Source: Closterium sp. Naga37s-1 (lineage: Eukaryota > Streptophyta > Zygnematophyceae > Desmidiales > Closteriaceae). Taken from it: a stretch of 64,000 nucleotides of DNA. Below, piece by piece: positions 10,101 to 19,836 of this stretch. Positions within the stretch are counted from its first letter, which is position 1. The number at the start of each line of letters is the position of its first letter. Below the pieces are notes generated by a model. That model was not told where the DNA came from. It did not search any database and saw only the letters and a list, made by a program, of their open reading frames with translations. The position numbers were made by a program, and so were the translations under genes. The stretch is taken from positions 4,383,501-4,447,500 of the forward strand of contig CANJKZ010000724.1 of the NCBI GenBank assembly GCA_947471745.1. The letters run 5' to 3'.

Positions 10101-12727
10101 GCGCCAGCATCCCGAGCAGCAGCCCCACCAGCAGCCCCAGCACTCTCTCTAGCACCGTCAGCACTGCAGGCACAGCAGCTGATGCACTGGGTGTTCCCAT
10201 ACCGAATGCTCTTATTCCCAGTCTGGTGCGCCTGGCTCGTGTGGGACTCGCATGCACAGCCATGCCTTCTTCCACCCGGCCCTCCCTGGGAAGAGTTATT
10301 GCTGAGCTGGAGATTGTGCGGGATGACGTGGCAACAGCATTGAGGCAGATGGAGAAAGAGGTGGAGAGGCAAGAAGGGGAATTACAGGGAGAGGGGGGTG
10401 CAGTGGCAGGCCATAGTGGAAATGAGCATTTGGACTCTTGGGCCAATCCTTCCCACGCTGACCCTCTCTCCACATCTCCTAATCCTTCCACTCCCCCTTC
10501 GCAGCTTCCTCCTTCTCCTCCTCCTGTGGCCGCCCCCTCCTCCTCGTCCGCCCTCCCTCTGGCGCCGCTGCTGTGCCAGCAGGTGGGCATGGCGGACGTG
10601 CTGCGTGCCACGGCGGGATGGGCGGCAGAGAGGCGCATTGGCAGCGGCGGGTTTGGCGACGTGTATCGCGGGGTGAGCCCTTTTGACGGGTGCACGCCCT
10701 GGGCTGTGAAGCGCGCCCGAGTGCTCACCAACGACTTCCGCCGCGAGGTGTGCCTGTTGTGACTGTGGGGGTTGATGGTGATGGCATGGGGGTGAGAGGA
10801 GGGGCGGGGCGCAGCATGCCCAGCAGCAACGACGTCACAGACCAATGGCTCCAAAGAGAGGCCAAGATGCACGTAAGTGGTAGCCGAGATGAGCAATGAA
10901 TGGAGCGAAATGCAGGAAGCATGAGCTATTGATCTGACACTGTGTTTTGCCCCTGCGGGTCTATCCCCCTCTATGCTACCGTATCCTCCCCCCCCCCCCT
11001 ACCCACCCTCCTCAACCTGTCCTTCAATCCTACCCTGTCACTCTGTCCCTCCCTCGTTCCATTCGAATGGCATCAGATCAACGAGATGGCATCGAAGCAC
11101 CATCCGAACCTGGTGCGGCTGTTGGGGTTCTGCATGGACTATGACGCTGCATCGGAGCGCATGGAGCAGATCGCCATCTATGAGTTCATGCCTAATGGGG
11201 ACCTCTACCACCACATGCACGCCCATGACACAGGTGGCCACCATGTCTTGCTTCTCCTCTTGCTGCTCTTGCCTGCTCGTCCTCTTTCTGCTCCTGCTCT
11301 TTTCATCTGATTCCTTTCTACTGCTTTTTTTTTCTTTCTTTCTTTCTTCGTCAGGTATTAGCAACCCCCTGACCCTGCAGCAGCGGCTGGACATTCTGAT
11401 AGGAGTGGCGCGCGCGCTGGAGTATCTGCACAGCTTTGGCATCGTGCATCGCGACATCAAGCCCGCTAACATCCTGCTGGACGCCCACATGCAGGCGAGT
11501 GTGTGCACTGATGGGCATCTTATGAGAAGCCAACATGCAGGCGAGTGCATGCACTGATGGGACACTGTAATGGGGCACTGAAGCCAGCATGCACGCGAGT
11601 TCCATCAGGAACACTTTGACTCTTTGTCATTGTTTCAGGCGGAAAATTGTGCTCTCTTTTCCATTTTGCAGGCGAAAGTGTCAGACTTTGGTTTGCTGAG
11701 AATGGGTGAGGGCAGTGGTTCACTGCAATCCACACGAGTGATGGGCACACCGGGCTATGTGGACCCCGTCTATTCACTCACTCACATGGCCACTCCAAGT
11801 GCTGACGTGTACAGGTGGGAAGGCGTGTGCGCACACATGCCCACCTATGCTCTCTGCCCAAGTACGATGCCCTCATCTCTCGTCTCACTCAGGTGCTCGC
11901 TTTTCACTATAGTATCTTCGTTGCACATGGCTTCTCACCAAGAATCACTCGTCCGACTTGTCCTGCACATGCTCTCTTATTTTGAGGATTTTCTTTTTGC
12001 GTTCCGACCTCCCCCCCTCCCCCCTTCCCTCCCTCCCTCCCTCCCTCCCTCCCTCTTTCTCTCTCTCTCCCCAGCTTTGGAGTGGTCATGATGGAGCTAC
12101 TGACCTGCAAGCATGTTGTGCTGCTTTGTGAAGATGGGTCACAAATCAACATCAAGGACTGGGTATGCTGCTGCTTCTTTCTTCCTTCCAATTATCTATC
12201 CCTCTTGTCTGACTTTCCGTATGTTGGAGATTTCTCTGTCACAGTTATTTGTTTTGTGAAAACCCTACCATATCCCCTCTCACTCACTCCATCTCTCTTC
12301 CTCCTTCTATTCCTCCCTCACTTCCCTCCTTGTCCTGTTCCTCTTCCTCTTGCATGTCCTCTCACCCCCTCCTTCCAACACCTTCTCTCAACCTCCTCCT
12401 TTCTCTTCCTCCTAATTCTTACAGGTGGAGCAGGAGGTGGCGAGAGGGGACAGTGCATCTGTTGTCAATGGGGATCTCAATGCACCACATGCCATGGCCT
12501 CCAATCTAGTTGCTATCTCTCTCTCATGTGTTGCCAAGCTCATATCAAACCGACCCAGTATGAGCCATGTGCTAGCTCAGCTTGAAACTCTGCGCAGGGA
12601 GCTCATGGGTGGAACACAGGAGAGAGTAGCCAGGCAGTTAGATGCAAAAGTTCAACAAGTTTCACTAGATTGTAAGCAGTTGGATGAGGAGCTTGAATTT
12701 ATTTATAGAAGTGTGCAGGATTACTAG
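7176..12727 (+). CDS. tandem kinase protein: pseudokinase domain fused to an RLK-type kinase domain
   Basis: Proposed exons are 7176-7586, 8321-8464, 8730-8872 (or 8705-8872), 9129-9265, 9511-9595, 10025-10747, 11077-11233, 11355-11494, 11672-11814, 12075-12162 and 12425-12727. All but one junction agree in phase. Exon 6 (10025-10747) runs without a stop from the C-lobe of the first kinase domain, through a Pro/Ser-rich linker, into the N-lobe of the second, which makes this one protein. The second domain has GSGGFGDVYRG, the AVKRA lysine, VHRDIKPANILLD, SDFGL and GTPGYVDPVY, typical of plant RLK/Pelle Ser/Thr kinases. The first domain has lost these motifs. No clear transmembrane or ectodomain is seen; a hydrophobic stretch (LLYFLLIVYLALKSLCL) near the proposed N-terminus may be a signal anchor. 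The start is uncertain. The C-terminal tail is probably coiled coil. The stop TAG (12725-12727) lies just before the pogo terminal repeat. Confidence 0.78.
8010..8300 (+). repeat. C-rich minisatellite in kinase intron 1
   Basis: Repeated units combine CCCTCCCC runs with a CTGGCGTGCC core. They fill the 3' half of intron 1 (7587-8320) and supply an extended polypyrimidine stretch. A run of about 15 Gs lies near the intron start (about 7612-7626). Confidence 0.8.
9596..10024 (+). other. kinase intron 5 with a short hairpin
   Basis: The intron starts gtgagt and ends actcag. Near 9630-9660 it holds nested complementary segments (CGAGT with ACTCG, GTCC with GGAC) that could form a small hairpin. 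No known RNA class is recognised. Confidence 0.4.
10590..12622 (+). other. second kinase domain, predicted active
   Basis: All canonical motifs are present: glycine loop, beta-3 lysine, HRDIKPANILLD, DFG, the GTPGYVDP activation-segment end and the SADVYSFGVVMMELLT helix F region. It keeps an RD-type HRD. The domain spans six exons whose boundaries mirror those of the first domain. Confidence 0.85.
11495..11671 (+). other. kinase intron 8, non-canonical GC-AG
   Basis: The matching intron in the first domain starts CAG|gtgagt, whereas this one starts CAG|gcgagt. The frame requires a junction here (HMQ joined to AKVSDFG). The donor segment with its downstream bases is repeated in the intron near 11530-11560 and, more weakly, at 11584-11609. 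Confidence 0.65.
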
Positions 12728-12735
12728 TGTGCATA

Positions 12736-12760
12736 CCGTATTCTCCCCGACATAACACAC
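12736..12760 (+). repeat. left terminal inverted repeat of pogo-like element
   Basis: It matches the complement of 43428-43452 with few differences. TA lies immediately outside. Confidence 0.75.
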
Positions 12761-13450
12761 TAGGGTAGATTTAAAAATACAGGGGAAAAAAGGGGGGTGT
12801 TCATAGGAAAAGGCTACATAATGGCACCTGGGTCTAGTATAGCACATTTTTTTCAAAGCAGGAATTAAAGGAAACAAAAAGTGTATTATGTCCTCACTCT
12901 TAGATTGTTGAACGCGTGCGCAAAACCGAGTCCTGGAGGATAACTGCACCCCCCACTAGAATCTGCCACATGGCAAATTCCAATGGGCCAACTGAGGCAA
13001 CTTCGATGACAGCAATGCCAACCTCGCGCAGGGGTTCATGCAAAGAACTGTACATGGCCCGAGTCGCGCACGGTGCTGAGAGGTCACTGTACCTGTAACC
13101 TCTTGACATCTGTTTGGTCACGTCCAGGCCTCCTCACATGGCCCTCAGCTTCCCTTAGGTCAAGCGGCTCCAGTGCACGTTTTTTTACAAGAGCTCGGCA
13201 GGCTGTGAGAGCGGCTCCATTTTGTGCTCGTGCTTTGTAGTTTAAAGTAGGCCCTATTTTATCAGGGTAAATCACCCTGATACCTTGATTATCAGGGTGG
13301 TTTTTGGGTGTAACACTGATGCCGTAGGGTAATTTTTTTGGGACCTTGATTTTCCCTGATGTGCCAGGGTTTACGAATAAGGCACACTGTCGCCTCAGTG
13401 TTGCCGATCCTCTTAGCGAGTTTTACCCTGAAGCGAGTACCAGCTACCCC

Positions 13451-13481
<31 letters not shown>

Positions 13482-13719
13482 CCCCCCCCCCCTTCCCGTA
13501 ACCCCCCTACCCCGTAACCCGGGCTTCCCGATTGCCAACTGTCAAAACTGTAAATTTCTTATTTTGTGCTTTGTTAATGACAATAATGTTCGAGAACATT
13601 GTACACTGATGCCTCAGGGTTGAATATTCAAACTAAGCAGAAACCCTGATGAATCAGTTTTCCCACAAGGGGTCACACTGATAATCAGGGTTTTGAACAT
13701 GTGCAACACTGATCGTAAG
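12761..13719. repeat. 5' non-coding part of pogo-like element with subterminal repeats
   Basis: No gene is seen. From about 13255 on there are many copies of ATCAGGGT and its complement, and of ACACTGAT followed by a CAGGGT-like motif (near 13312, 13606, 13675 and 13706). TATCAGGGT at 13260-13268 and ACCCTGATA at 13274-13282 form a perfect 9-bp inverted repeat. A C-run of about 26 bases lies at 13453-13478. Confidence 0.7.
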
Positions 13720-13853
13720 TGTCAGAACATTATATAGCTTATGCTGTTGTGTAGGCTATAGTGGGGTATCCCATAGGGGGTACAACCCAATTAGGGTTTC
13801 CTATATGTACTCACTTCATTCATAGTTCATCCATTCGCGTTCTCCTCCCCACA
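13720..13853 (+). repeat. 5' LTR of Copia-2
   Basis: 134 bp, identical to 27692-27825. A TATATA sequence lies near its start. Confidence 0.95.
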
Positions 13854-14114
13854 TGGAATCAGAGCAGGTCCCCTCCTAGGGACTGTTTCTAGGGCCCACC
13901 GAAGCGCGCCCCGAGGCGCGCTTTCCTTTTTTTAGCGACCCTCCGTGTCGCCCCTAGCGGCCCGTTGCGCCGCCCTTACCTACGCGAGCCCGCCGCCCTT
14001 ACGTCGCGGCCCAGCCGCCCTCACGTCGCGGCCCCGCCGCCCTCACCTACGCGGCCCCGCCGCCCTTAAGTCGCGGCCCCGCCGCCCTCACGTCGCGGCC
14101 CCGTCGCCCTTGCC

Positions 14115-15132
14115 TGTTATAGTCTGCAGTCCACTTAGGGGTCGCGGATGCCCATGAAACCGCCTAGGCAGAATCTGACGTCTTCAAACCGCCTCTGTTC
14201 AAAACGCCGTCACGATCAGCTCCGAGAACATACGAGGCTGAAACTTGGACAGCGGTTAGCCTTAGGTGTCTGCTTTCCAACGGTATATTACTTGCTATTA
14301 TCAGAGGTGTGTGCACTACGCAGTGAACGAAAACGTAAGCTCGGCTGAAAAAACGTGTATTCTCATTGATGCAAGGAAGAGGTGAGTACAACATTGCCTA
14401 GGGGACTCATAAGGGGTTGGGTCATCCTGGGAACTCAGAGAAGGTTGAGTCCTAGGGGAGAAAGGCTAGAGAAGAATGGGAAACGTCCTAGCTAGGTCAG
14501 CAAAGCCAACCACACTTGGATGTTCAGAGCTGTACTCAAGGCTACCAATAGTGAGTCAAGCCAACATGAGTCAGCTTGTCTTCCCACTTGCACCCTCTTG
14601 CAAGTTGCTTCCAGGAAGACCACACTTCTCAAAAGGAGGGTTATAGAGTCCCACTTGACCACCTGTACTTCTTGTCTCATTCTCTGTCCCTGCACCATTG
14701 GCATGACAACAATGAAAGGGTGGCAAGGGAAATGCTGCCAACAGTGCACCATGACTACGGAACAGTGAATTTCGGCAGCTGTCACGCAATGCTCAGATGT
14801 TGGATCGTTCTGAAACTTGGTGACCACTTGCACAGCGGGGCAAAGGACTGCCAGACCGAATTTCAGACCAATCAGATCTCGGTAGACGAGTCAGCAGCCG
14901 AAATGGTGAACTCGGGTGTTACCAAAAAGGAGTAACACACACTTCCGGGATGCCATAAGTCTTGAAACATAAAATGTTGTCATGCCTTGGTAACTGCTTC
15001 AAAAACTCTGAAACTTTGAGGGTTTGAAGAAAACGTGTTGAACAACCTCCCCACAAAATTCCAGAAGCTGAGCAGGCTTGTAGGCCGAATGGGAGTGCGA
15101 TGACCGTGCCACTGTAATGTGTTGGCACAACA
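14115..15132 (-). repeat. 3' LTR of Copia-3
   Basis: 1,018 bp, nearly identical to 19837-20854. Short open frames inside it recur identically in the other LTR and are not genes. Confidence 0.95.
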
Positions 15133-15189
15133 AACTCCCCCTCATCGTGCTCTCATTCATCCCTTAGCTGCTCCCTGAAGCTGCCTCCC

Positions 15190-18100
15190 CTAGTTGAAGG
15201 ACATGCCACACAAGGTGGCGCAGGTCCAATGCTGATGCTCTGCAAGCCGCTTCGTCAAAAAATCTGCAGGTTGCTTGGTAGTGTTGATGTAGTACAAGGA
15301 GACCGTGCCCTTCTTCACCTCCTTCCTCACCCAATGCCATTTGATATGCATGTGCTTGTTCAGCCCATGGAGCACAGCATTGCGAGCCATTGCAATTGCT
15401 CCTTGGCTGTCACAAAACACAGGTGTAGGACCCTCTTGCTCCTGCCCCAACTCCTCAAGCAACCTCCTCCTCCAAACCACCTCCTTCACCCCATGAAACA
15501 ACGCCATGTACTCGCTCTCCGTTGATGAGTGAGCTATCTCCCCTTGCTTCTTAGACTTCCAGCTCACTGGACTCCCTCCAACACAGCATACATAGCCACC
15601 GTGGGATGTTGCATCACTGATGTCACTTGCCCAGGTAGCATCGGTGAAGCACGAGAGGTACAAGTGTCCACGCCTTGCAGGTGCACCGGTCTTCGTGCTC
15701 ACCTCCTCCACTCCCTTTTGCTTCAGCTGCCCATGCACTGAATATTGCAGCCCCACCCTTGAGGTTGCCATGCAGTACCTCACCAGCCTCTCTGCTGCAT
15801 CAAGGTGCTCTTGAAGGGGCCTAGACACCACACGAGCCAGCTGCGAAACCGCGAATGAAATATCGGGGCGAGTGTTGACCGAAGCATACATCAAGCTCCC
15901 CACCATTGACTGGAACCGACGCTGCAACTCGGGCTCCAACACCTCACCCTCCTCTTCATCAAGGTGTAGCTGAAATCCTGAGGGTAGTGGAGTCTTTACA
16001 CTCCTCCCTTCCTCCAGCCCATACCTCTCCCCCATGGCTGCAAGGTACTTGTGTTGGTGAAGCCTCAACCATCCCTTCACCTCGTCCCGCTCCACGTGAA
16101 GACCAAGGTAATACCCCACTGGTCCAAGGGCCTTGCATTGAAAGGTCTTCTTCAGCTTCCCTTGCACCTCCTTGATCCTCTCCAGGGATGGAGAGAAGAG
16201 GAGAATGTCATCGACGTAGACAAGGAGAAACACTTTCTCCTCATCCCCCTCGGTTATGAAGAGACTCTCGTCGCACCCACTAACTTTGAAGCCAAGAGCC
16301 TCCAACGCCTCCACCAGCCTTGCATACCAGCACCTTGGAGCTTGTTTGAGGCCATAGATGGCCTTGTTGAGCCTGCAAACACGTCCGCTCCCATCGTCGT
16401 ACCCCTCTGGCTGCTTCATGTAAATCTCCTCATCTACCACGCCATAGAGGAAAGCCGTCTTCACATCCATTTGCTCCACCTTCCAACCACAAACGGCAGC
16501 TGCTGCCAGCAACACCCGGAGCGTAGGAGCCTTGGCAACAGGAGCAAACACCTCCTTAAAGTCAACCCCCTCCCTCTGCTGGAAACCCTTGATCACAAGT
16601 CTTGTTTTGCGCCTCTCCAACTTCCCCTCCGCATCGGTCTTCACACGTAATATCCACGTGCAATCCAATGCCTTTCTTCCCGGGGGCAGATTGGTGAGGG
16701 TCCACGTTCCATTCTCCATGAGGCTCTTAAACTCATCCTCCCTTGAAGCCAACCAAGCCTCTCGATCATCTCCAGCAAGTGCTTCCTCCATCGAAGCCGG
16801 TTCATGAGGTAAGTTGACACCGAAGCAACAAATCTGCTCCATCTCTCCCTCGGCTCCCTTCTCCTCATCATCTTCCTCCTCCTGGACCAGCAATGCCTTG
16901 GGACCCCCAAGCCTTTCATACTTGAGGAAATCCCTTGGGTGAGCAGCTCTCTTGGGCCTCTCCTTGGCTGCACTCTCCTTAGCTCCACCACGGACAGCAC
17001 CACGCTTCCCTTGGGTTGTCCGCCTTGGTGGAAGAGTAGGGGATGGTGTAGGCTGCTGCACCTCCTCCTCGGCATCACCTCTCTCAGCTACAGGGGCCTT
17101 CTCTTGCTGCAACACTCCCTCCACCTCTACTGCCTCCCCTTCAGCACCTCCCAAGTCATGTGACACCTCCGTTACCTCTGAAGACGAAGACAACTCGATG
17201 GGAATGAAGAGTGGGTCATTCGTTCCCACCTCTATTCCGAGCGGAATGGTGACCTTGCTCCTCCCTCGCTCCAACCACTCCTTGAACATGAGCCCCTCCA
17301 TGAACTTGGCATCTCTGGTGGTGAAGATGGTGTTGGCTATTGGGTCCCACATGAGCCACCCCTTGCTCCCTTGTGCAAGTCCCAAATGAACAGCCCACAC
17401 CGCCGCCGCTTGAAGCTTGTCACGCTTTTCCTTAGGGACGTGCACGAGTCCCATGCACCCAAAGACTCGAAGCATATCCACCAGAGGCTTCTTGCCCCTC
17501 CATTTCTCCATAGGGACCCAATGCTGCCCTCCCACATGAGTCAATACTCGGTTCTTGATGACGGTGGCATGGCGAATAGCGAGGGGCCAGAACCGTAAGG
17601 GTAGACCCGAGTCTACCAACATCGTTCTCCCGCCCTCCAAGATGGTCCGGTTCGCTCTCTCTGCCACGCCATTGGATTGAGGGGTGTAGGCCGTGGTGAG
17701 CTGCTGCTTGATGCCATGCCGCTTCAGCCAGCTCCGGAACTCCGCTCCCAAGAACTCCCCACCACGGTCACTACGTATCGCCTTCACCCGCTTGCCGCTC
17801 TCTCGCTCCACCATGGGCAGCCACTCTTCAATGATGACCCTTGCAGCATCACTCTTCTTTGCAAGTGGAAAGGACCAGGTGAGCCTTGTGTTGTCATCCA
17901 CCATGGTCATAGAATACAGGGCCCCACCATCTCCCTTCACCTTCATGGGTCCCACGAGATCCACATGCACGAGCTCCACCGGGTCACTCGACTTCCCCTC
18001 CACCGAATGGAAGGGAAACCGTGAAAACTTGCTGGTCAAGCAAGTCTCACAAGATCCCACCTCCTTGGGCTCCCCCTTTATCCTCAGCCCCTTGACTCTT

Positions 18101-19797
18101 TCCTCCTTAAACAGCTGCTGCAACTGAGGTAGCGCCACGTGGCCAAAGCGACGGTGTGCGGTGAGCCAATCCGTCTCACCCGTGCTAGGAGTTACACTTG
18201 GAAGCGCAGCCCCTCCATGCCCAAGGAGCCCACCATCACTGTCATCACCACCCCCTCCATTGTCCACGTGGTTAACACGCCCTCCTCTCACATCTCCAGC
18301 AGCCAAGCGCGCAGCCGCCTCCTTCCATGGCAGCACCGGTATCTCCCACATGGACCGGTGCATGTCCTTGCCGCCTCGGAGGTCCCACAATACGCGCCCA
18401 TCCAGAGTTGCCTTGAAAACCTTTGTGCCCAACATCTCCATCTTCATCCCTGCCTCACTTAGGGCCTTGGTAGAGAGGAGGTTGGCACACAATCCAGGAA
18501 CAAGGAGAACACGCTTCAGCCCCACAAGCCTCCCATCCGTACCCATGAACATGGCTCTCCCCTCGCCACGCACGGGTACAACTTGGCCGGTGGCTGAAAC
18601 GACGGTGGCTGCCTTTGATGGCCTAACTTCATCCAGTAGATCCTCTCGGTTGGTCATGGTCATGAAGGCTCCCGTGTCGATGACCCAATGGGAGGAGCGG
18701 TGAAGAGCAATCTTGCTGGCCGGCACAACCATGTCCTCGGGGCACGCCTCCCCTACATGGTAGAACATGCCGCCGTATCCGCCAGCACCTCCTTCGCCAT
18801 CCTCACTGCCCATGCCTTCTCCCATAGCTCCATGAACACCCTTGGAGCCCTCAATTGATGGCTGACCAGGCCTCCAACCGTCAGGTAGCTTGCGGCACTT
18901 GAACCATGGGTGCCCTTCCACATGGCAATACCAACACTTGCCGCCACACCGCTTGCCTCCCTTGTTGCCACGCTTCCCTCCCGAATGCTGCTCCCCTCCA
19001 GAGCCTTCCTTGGCCTTCCCTTTCTTGCTGCCACGCCCCTTGAAGCCCTTCATGCCATAGGCAGAGCCTCCACCTTCACCGGCAGCGGCGGTCAGCTCCT
19101 TCCTCCGAAACTCCTCTTGAAGAACTTGTGCGCGAATCCACTCAAGGGACCACGAGTCCTTCATCCCATTAAGGTTGACCACCAAGGGCCCCCACGACTC
19201 CGGCAGCAGGGAGAGAGCCTTGTAGCACTTGATTTTCTCAGGGTAGTCCACACCAGCAGCTGAGAGCTTCACATAGAGGTCCCGGAGTTGATCGAACGCT
19301 CCTTGTACGGCATCACCCTCGTTGATCTTCACCGCATGGAGTTGTCGCTCGAGCACCACCACCATTGCTTCGCTGCTGGGGGCATGGACATCCTTCAATA
19401 TCCTCCATGCCTTAGGACCACACTCAGCTTCCTTGATGAGATGCTTGATGTGGTGCAGCTGGTTGGATGAGAGGCATTGGGAGAGAAGGAAGAATCCATC
19501 CTTGGACCGGCGATCCCATTCTTTGGTCGCTCCTTCGCTCGTAGGCCTCTTGAATTCTCCATCCATCACTTCAAGCAGCCCATAATGGTTGAAGAGGAGC
19601 TCCATCCTGAAGCTCCATGATGCCCAATCATCCCCAGAGAACTTCTCCAGGTTGAATGCCTTCACATCATCCTTAGCTGATGTTGAAACTGAAGCCATTG
19701 GCGCAGATCCGCCTGCAACGCCTCTTCCCGCTTCCCCAGCGCCTCTCACGCCACCACTGCCACTGGGACCAGCTGGAGCAGAACCTTCAGCCTCCAT
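15190..19797 (-). CDS. Copia-3 gag-pol polyprotein, intact
   Basis: About 1,535 residues. The start ATG at 19795-19797 is chosen because the frame two codons upstream begins with GTG next to the primer-binding site. Gag has a UBN2-like region and a zinc knuckle CWYCHVEGHPWFKC near residue 286. The protease motif WVIDTGA lies near 370. The pre-integrase HxxxH...CETC region is followed by integrase with HVDLVG, RSDRGGEF and NGVAERAN (about 610-710). Reverse transcriptase has YVDDILLF near 1195. RNase H has TDATWAS, STESEYMA and CDSQGAIA (about 1390-1465). All catalytic acidic residues are visible. The protein should process itself, copy the RNA to DNA and integrate it. No frameshift separates gag from pol. 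Confidence 0.95.
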   Translation of the reverse strand: MEAEGSAPAGPSGSGGVRGAGEAGRGVAGGSAPMASVSTSAKDDVKAFNLEKFSGDDWASWSFRMELLFNHYGLLEVMDGEFKRPTSEGATKEWDRRSKDGFFLLSQCLSSNQLHHIKHLIKEAECGPKAWRILKDVHAPSSEAMVVVLERQLHAVKINEGDAVQGAFDQLRDLYVKLSAAGVDYPEKIKCYKALSLLPESWGPLVVNLNGMKDSWSLEWIRAQVLQEEFRRKELTAAAGEGGGSAYGMKGFKGRGSKKGKAKEGSGGEQHSGGKRGNKGGKRCGGKCWYCHVEGHPWFKCRKLPDGWRPGQPSIEGSKGVHGAMGEGMGSEDGEGGAGGYGGMFYHVGEACPEDMVVPASKIALHRSSHWVIDTGAFMTMTNREDLLDEVRPSKAATVVSATGQVVPVRGEGRAMFMGTDGRLVGLKRVLLVPGLCANLLSTKALSEAGMKMEMLGTKVFKATLDGRVLWDLRGGKDMHRSMWEIPVLPWKEAAARLAAGDVRGGRVNHVDNGGGGDDSDGGLLGHGGAALPSVTPSTGETDWLTAHRRFGHVALPQLQQLFKEERVKGLRIKGEPKEVGSCETCLTSKFSRFPFHSVEGKSSDPVELVHVDLVGPMKVKGDGGALYSMTMVDDNTRLTWSFPLAKKSDAARVIIEEWLPMVERESGKRVKAIRSDRGGEFLGAEFRSWLKRHGIKQQLTTAYTPQSNGVAERANRTILEGGRTMLVDSGLPLRFWPLAIRHATVIKNRVLTHVGGQHWVPMEKWRGKKPLVDMLRVFGCMGLVHVPKEKRDKLQAAAVWAVHLGLAQGSKGWLMWDPIANTIFTTRDAKFMEGLMFKEWLERGRSKVTIPLGIEVGTNDPLFIPIELSSSSEVTEVSHDLGGAEGEAVEVEGVLQQEKAPVAERGDAEEEVQQPTPSPTLPPRRTTQGKRGAVRGGAKESAAKERPKRAAHPRDFLKYERLGGPKALLVQEEEDDEEKGAEGEMEQICCFGVNLPHEPASMEEALAGDDREAWLASREDEFKSLMENGTWTLTNLPPGRKALDCTWILRVKTDAEGKLERRKTRLVIKGFQQREGVDFKEVFAPVAKAPTLRVLLAAAAVCGWKVEQMDVKTAFLYGVVDEEIYMKQPEGYDDGSGRVCRLNKAIYGLKQAPRCWYARLVEALEALGFKVSGCDESLFITEGDEEKVFLLVYVDDILLFSPSLERIKEVQGKLKKTFQCKALGPVGYYLGLHVERDEVKGWLRLHQHKYLAAMGERYGLEEGRSVKTPLPSGFQLHLDEEEGEVLEPELQRRFQSMVGSLMYASVNTRPDISFAVSQLARVVSRPLQEHLDAAERLVRYCMATSRVGLQYSVHGQLKQKGVEEVSTKTGAPARRGHLYLSCFTDATWASDISDATSHGGYVCCVGGSPVSWKSKKQGEIAHSSTESEYMALFHGVKEVVWRRRLLEELGQEQEGPTPVFCDSQGAIAMARNAVLHGLNKHMHIKWHWVRKEVKKGTVSLYYINTTKQPADFLTKRLAEHQHWTCATLCGMSFN

Positions 19798-19836
19798 TTT
19801 CACCCACGAACAGAGTAGAACAGCTCTGATACCACT

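Larger units (their letters stand above)
7404..10348 (+). other. first kinase-like domain, catalytically degenerate (pseudokinase)
   Basis: It aligns by eye to the second domain over its whole length. The glycine loop reads VGDGYRLMFRG instead of GSGGFGDVYRG. The VAIK lysine survives in PWLLKRCR. The HRD loop reads LHRCLCLRSVFLD, so the catalytic Asp, the following Lys and the Mg-binding Asn are gone. The DFG motif reads AGFDY. The GTPGYVDP segment is GVRGYVDP. A Ser/Thr-rich insert of roughly 45 residues interrupts the C-lobe in exon 6. Phosphotransfer is not expected; a regulatory or decoy role is inference. Confidence 0.75.

Noticed and set aside
14148..14935. Small open frames repeated at 19870-20657
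   Set aside because: They are inside the two LTRs of Copia-3 and recur because the LTRs are duplicates.
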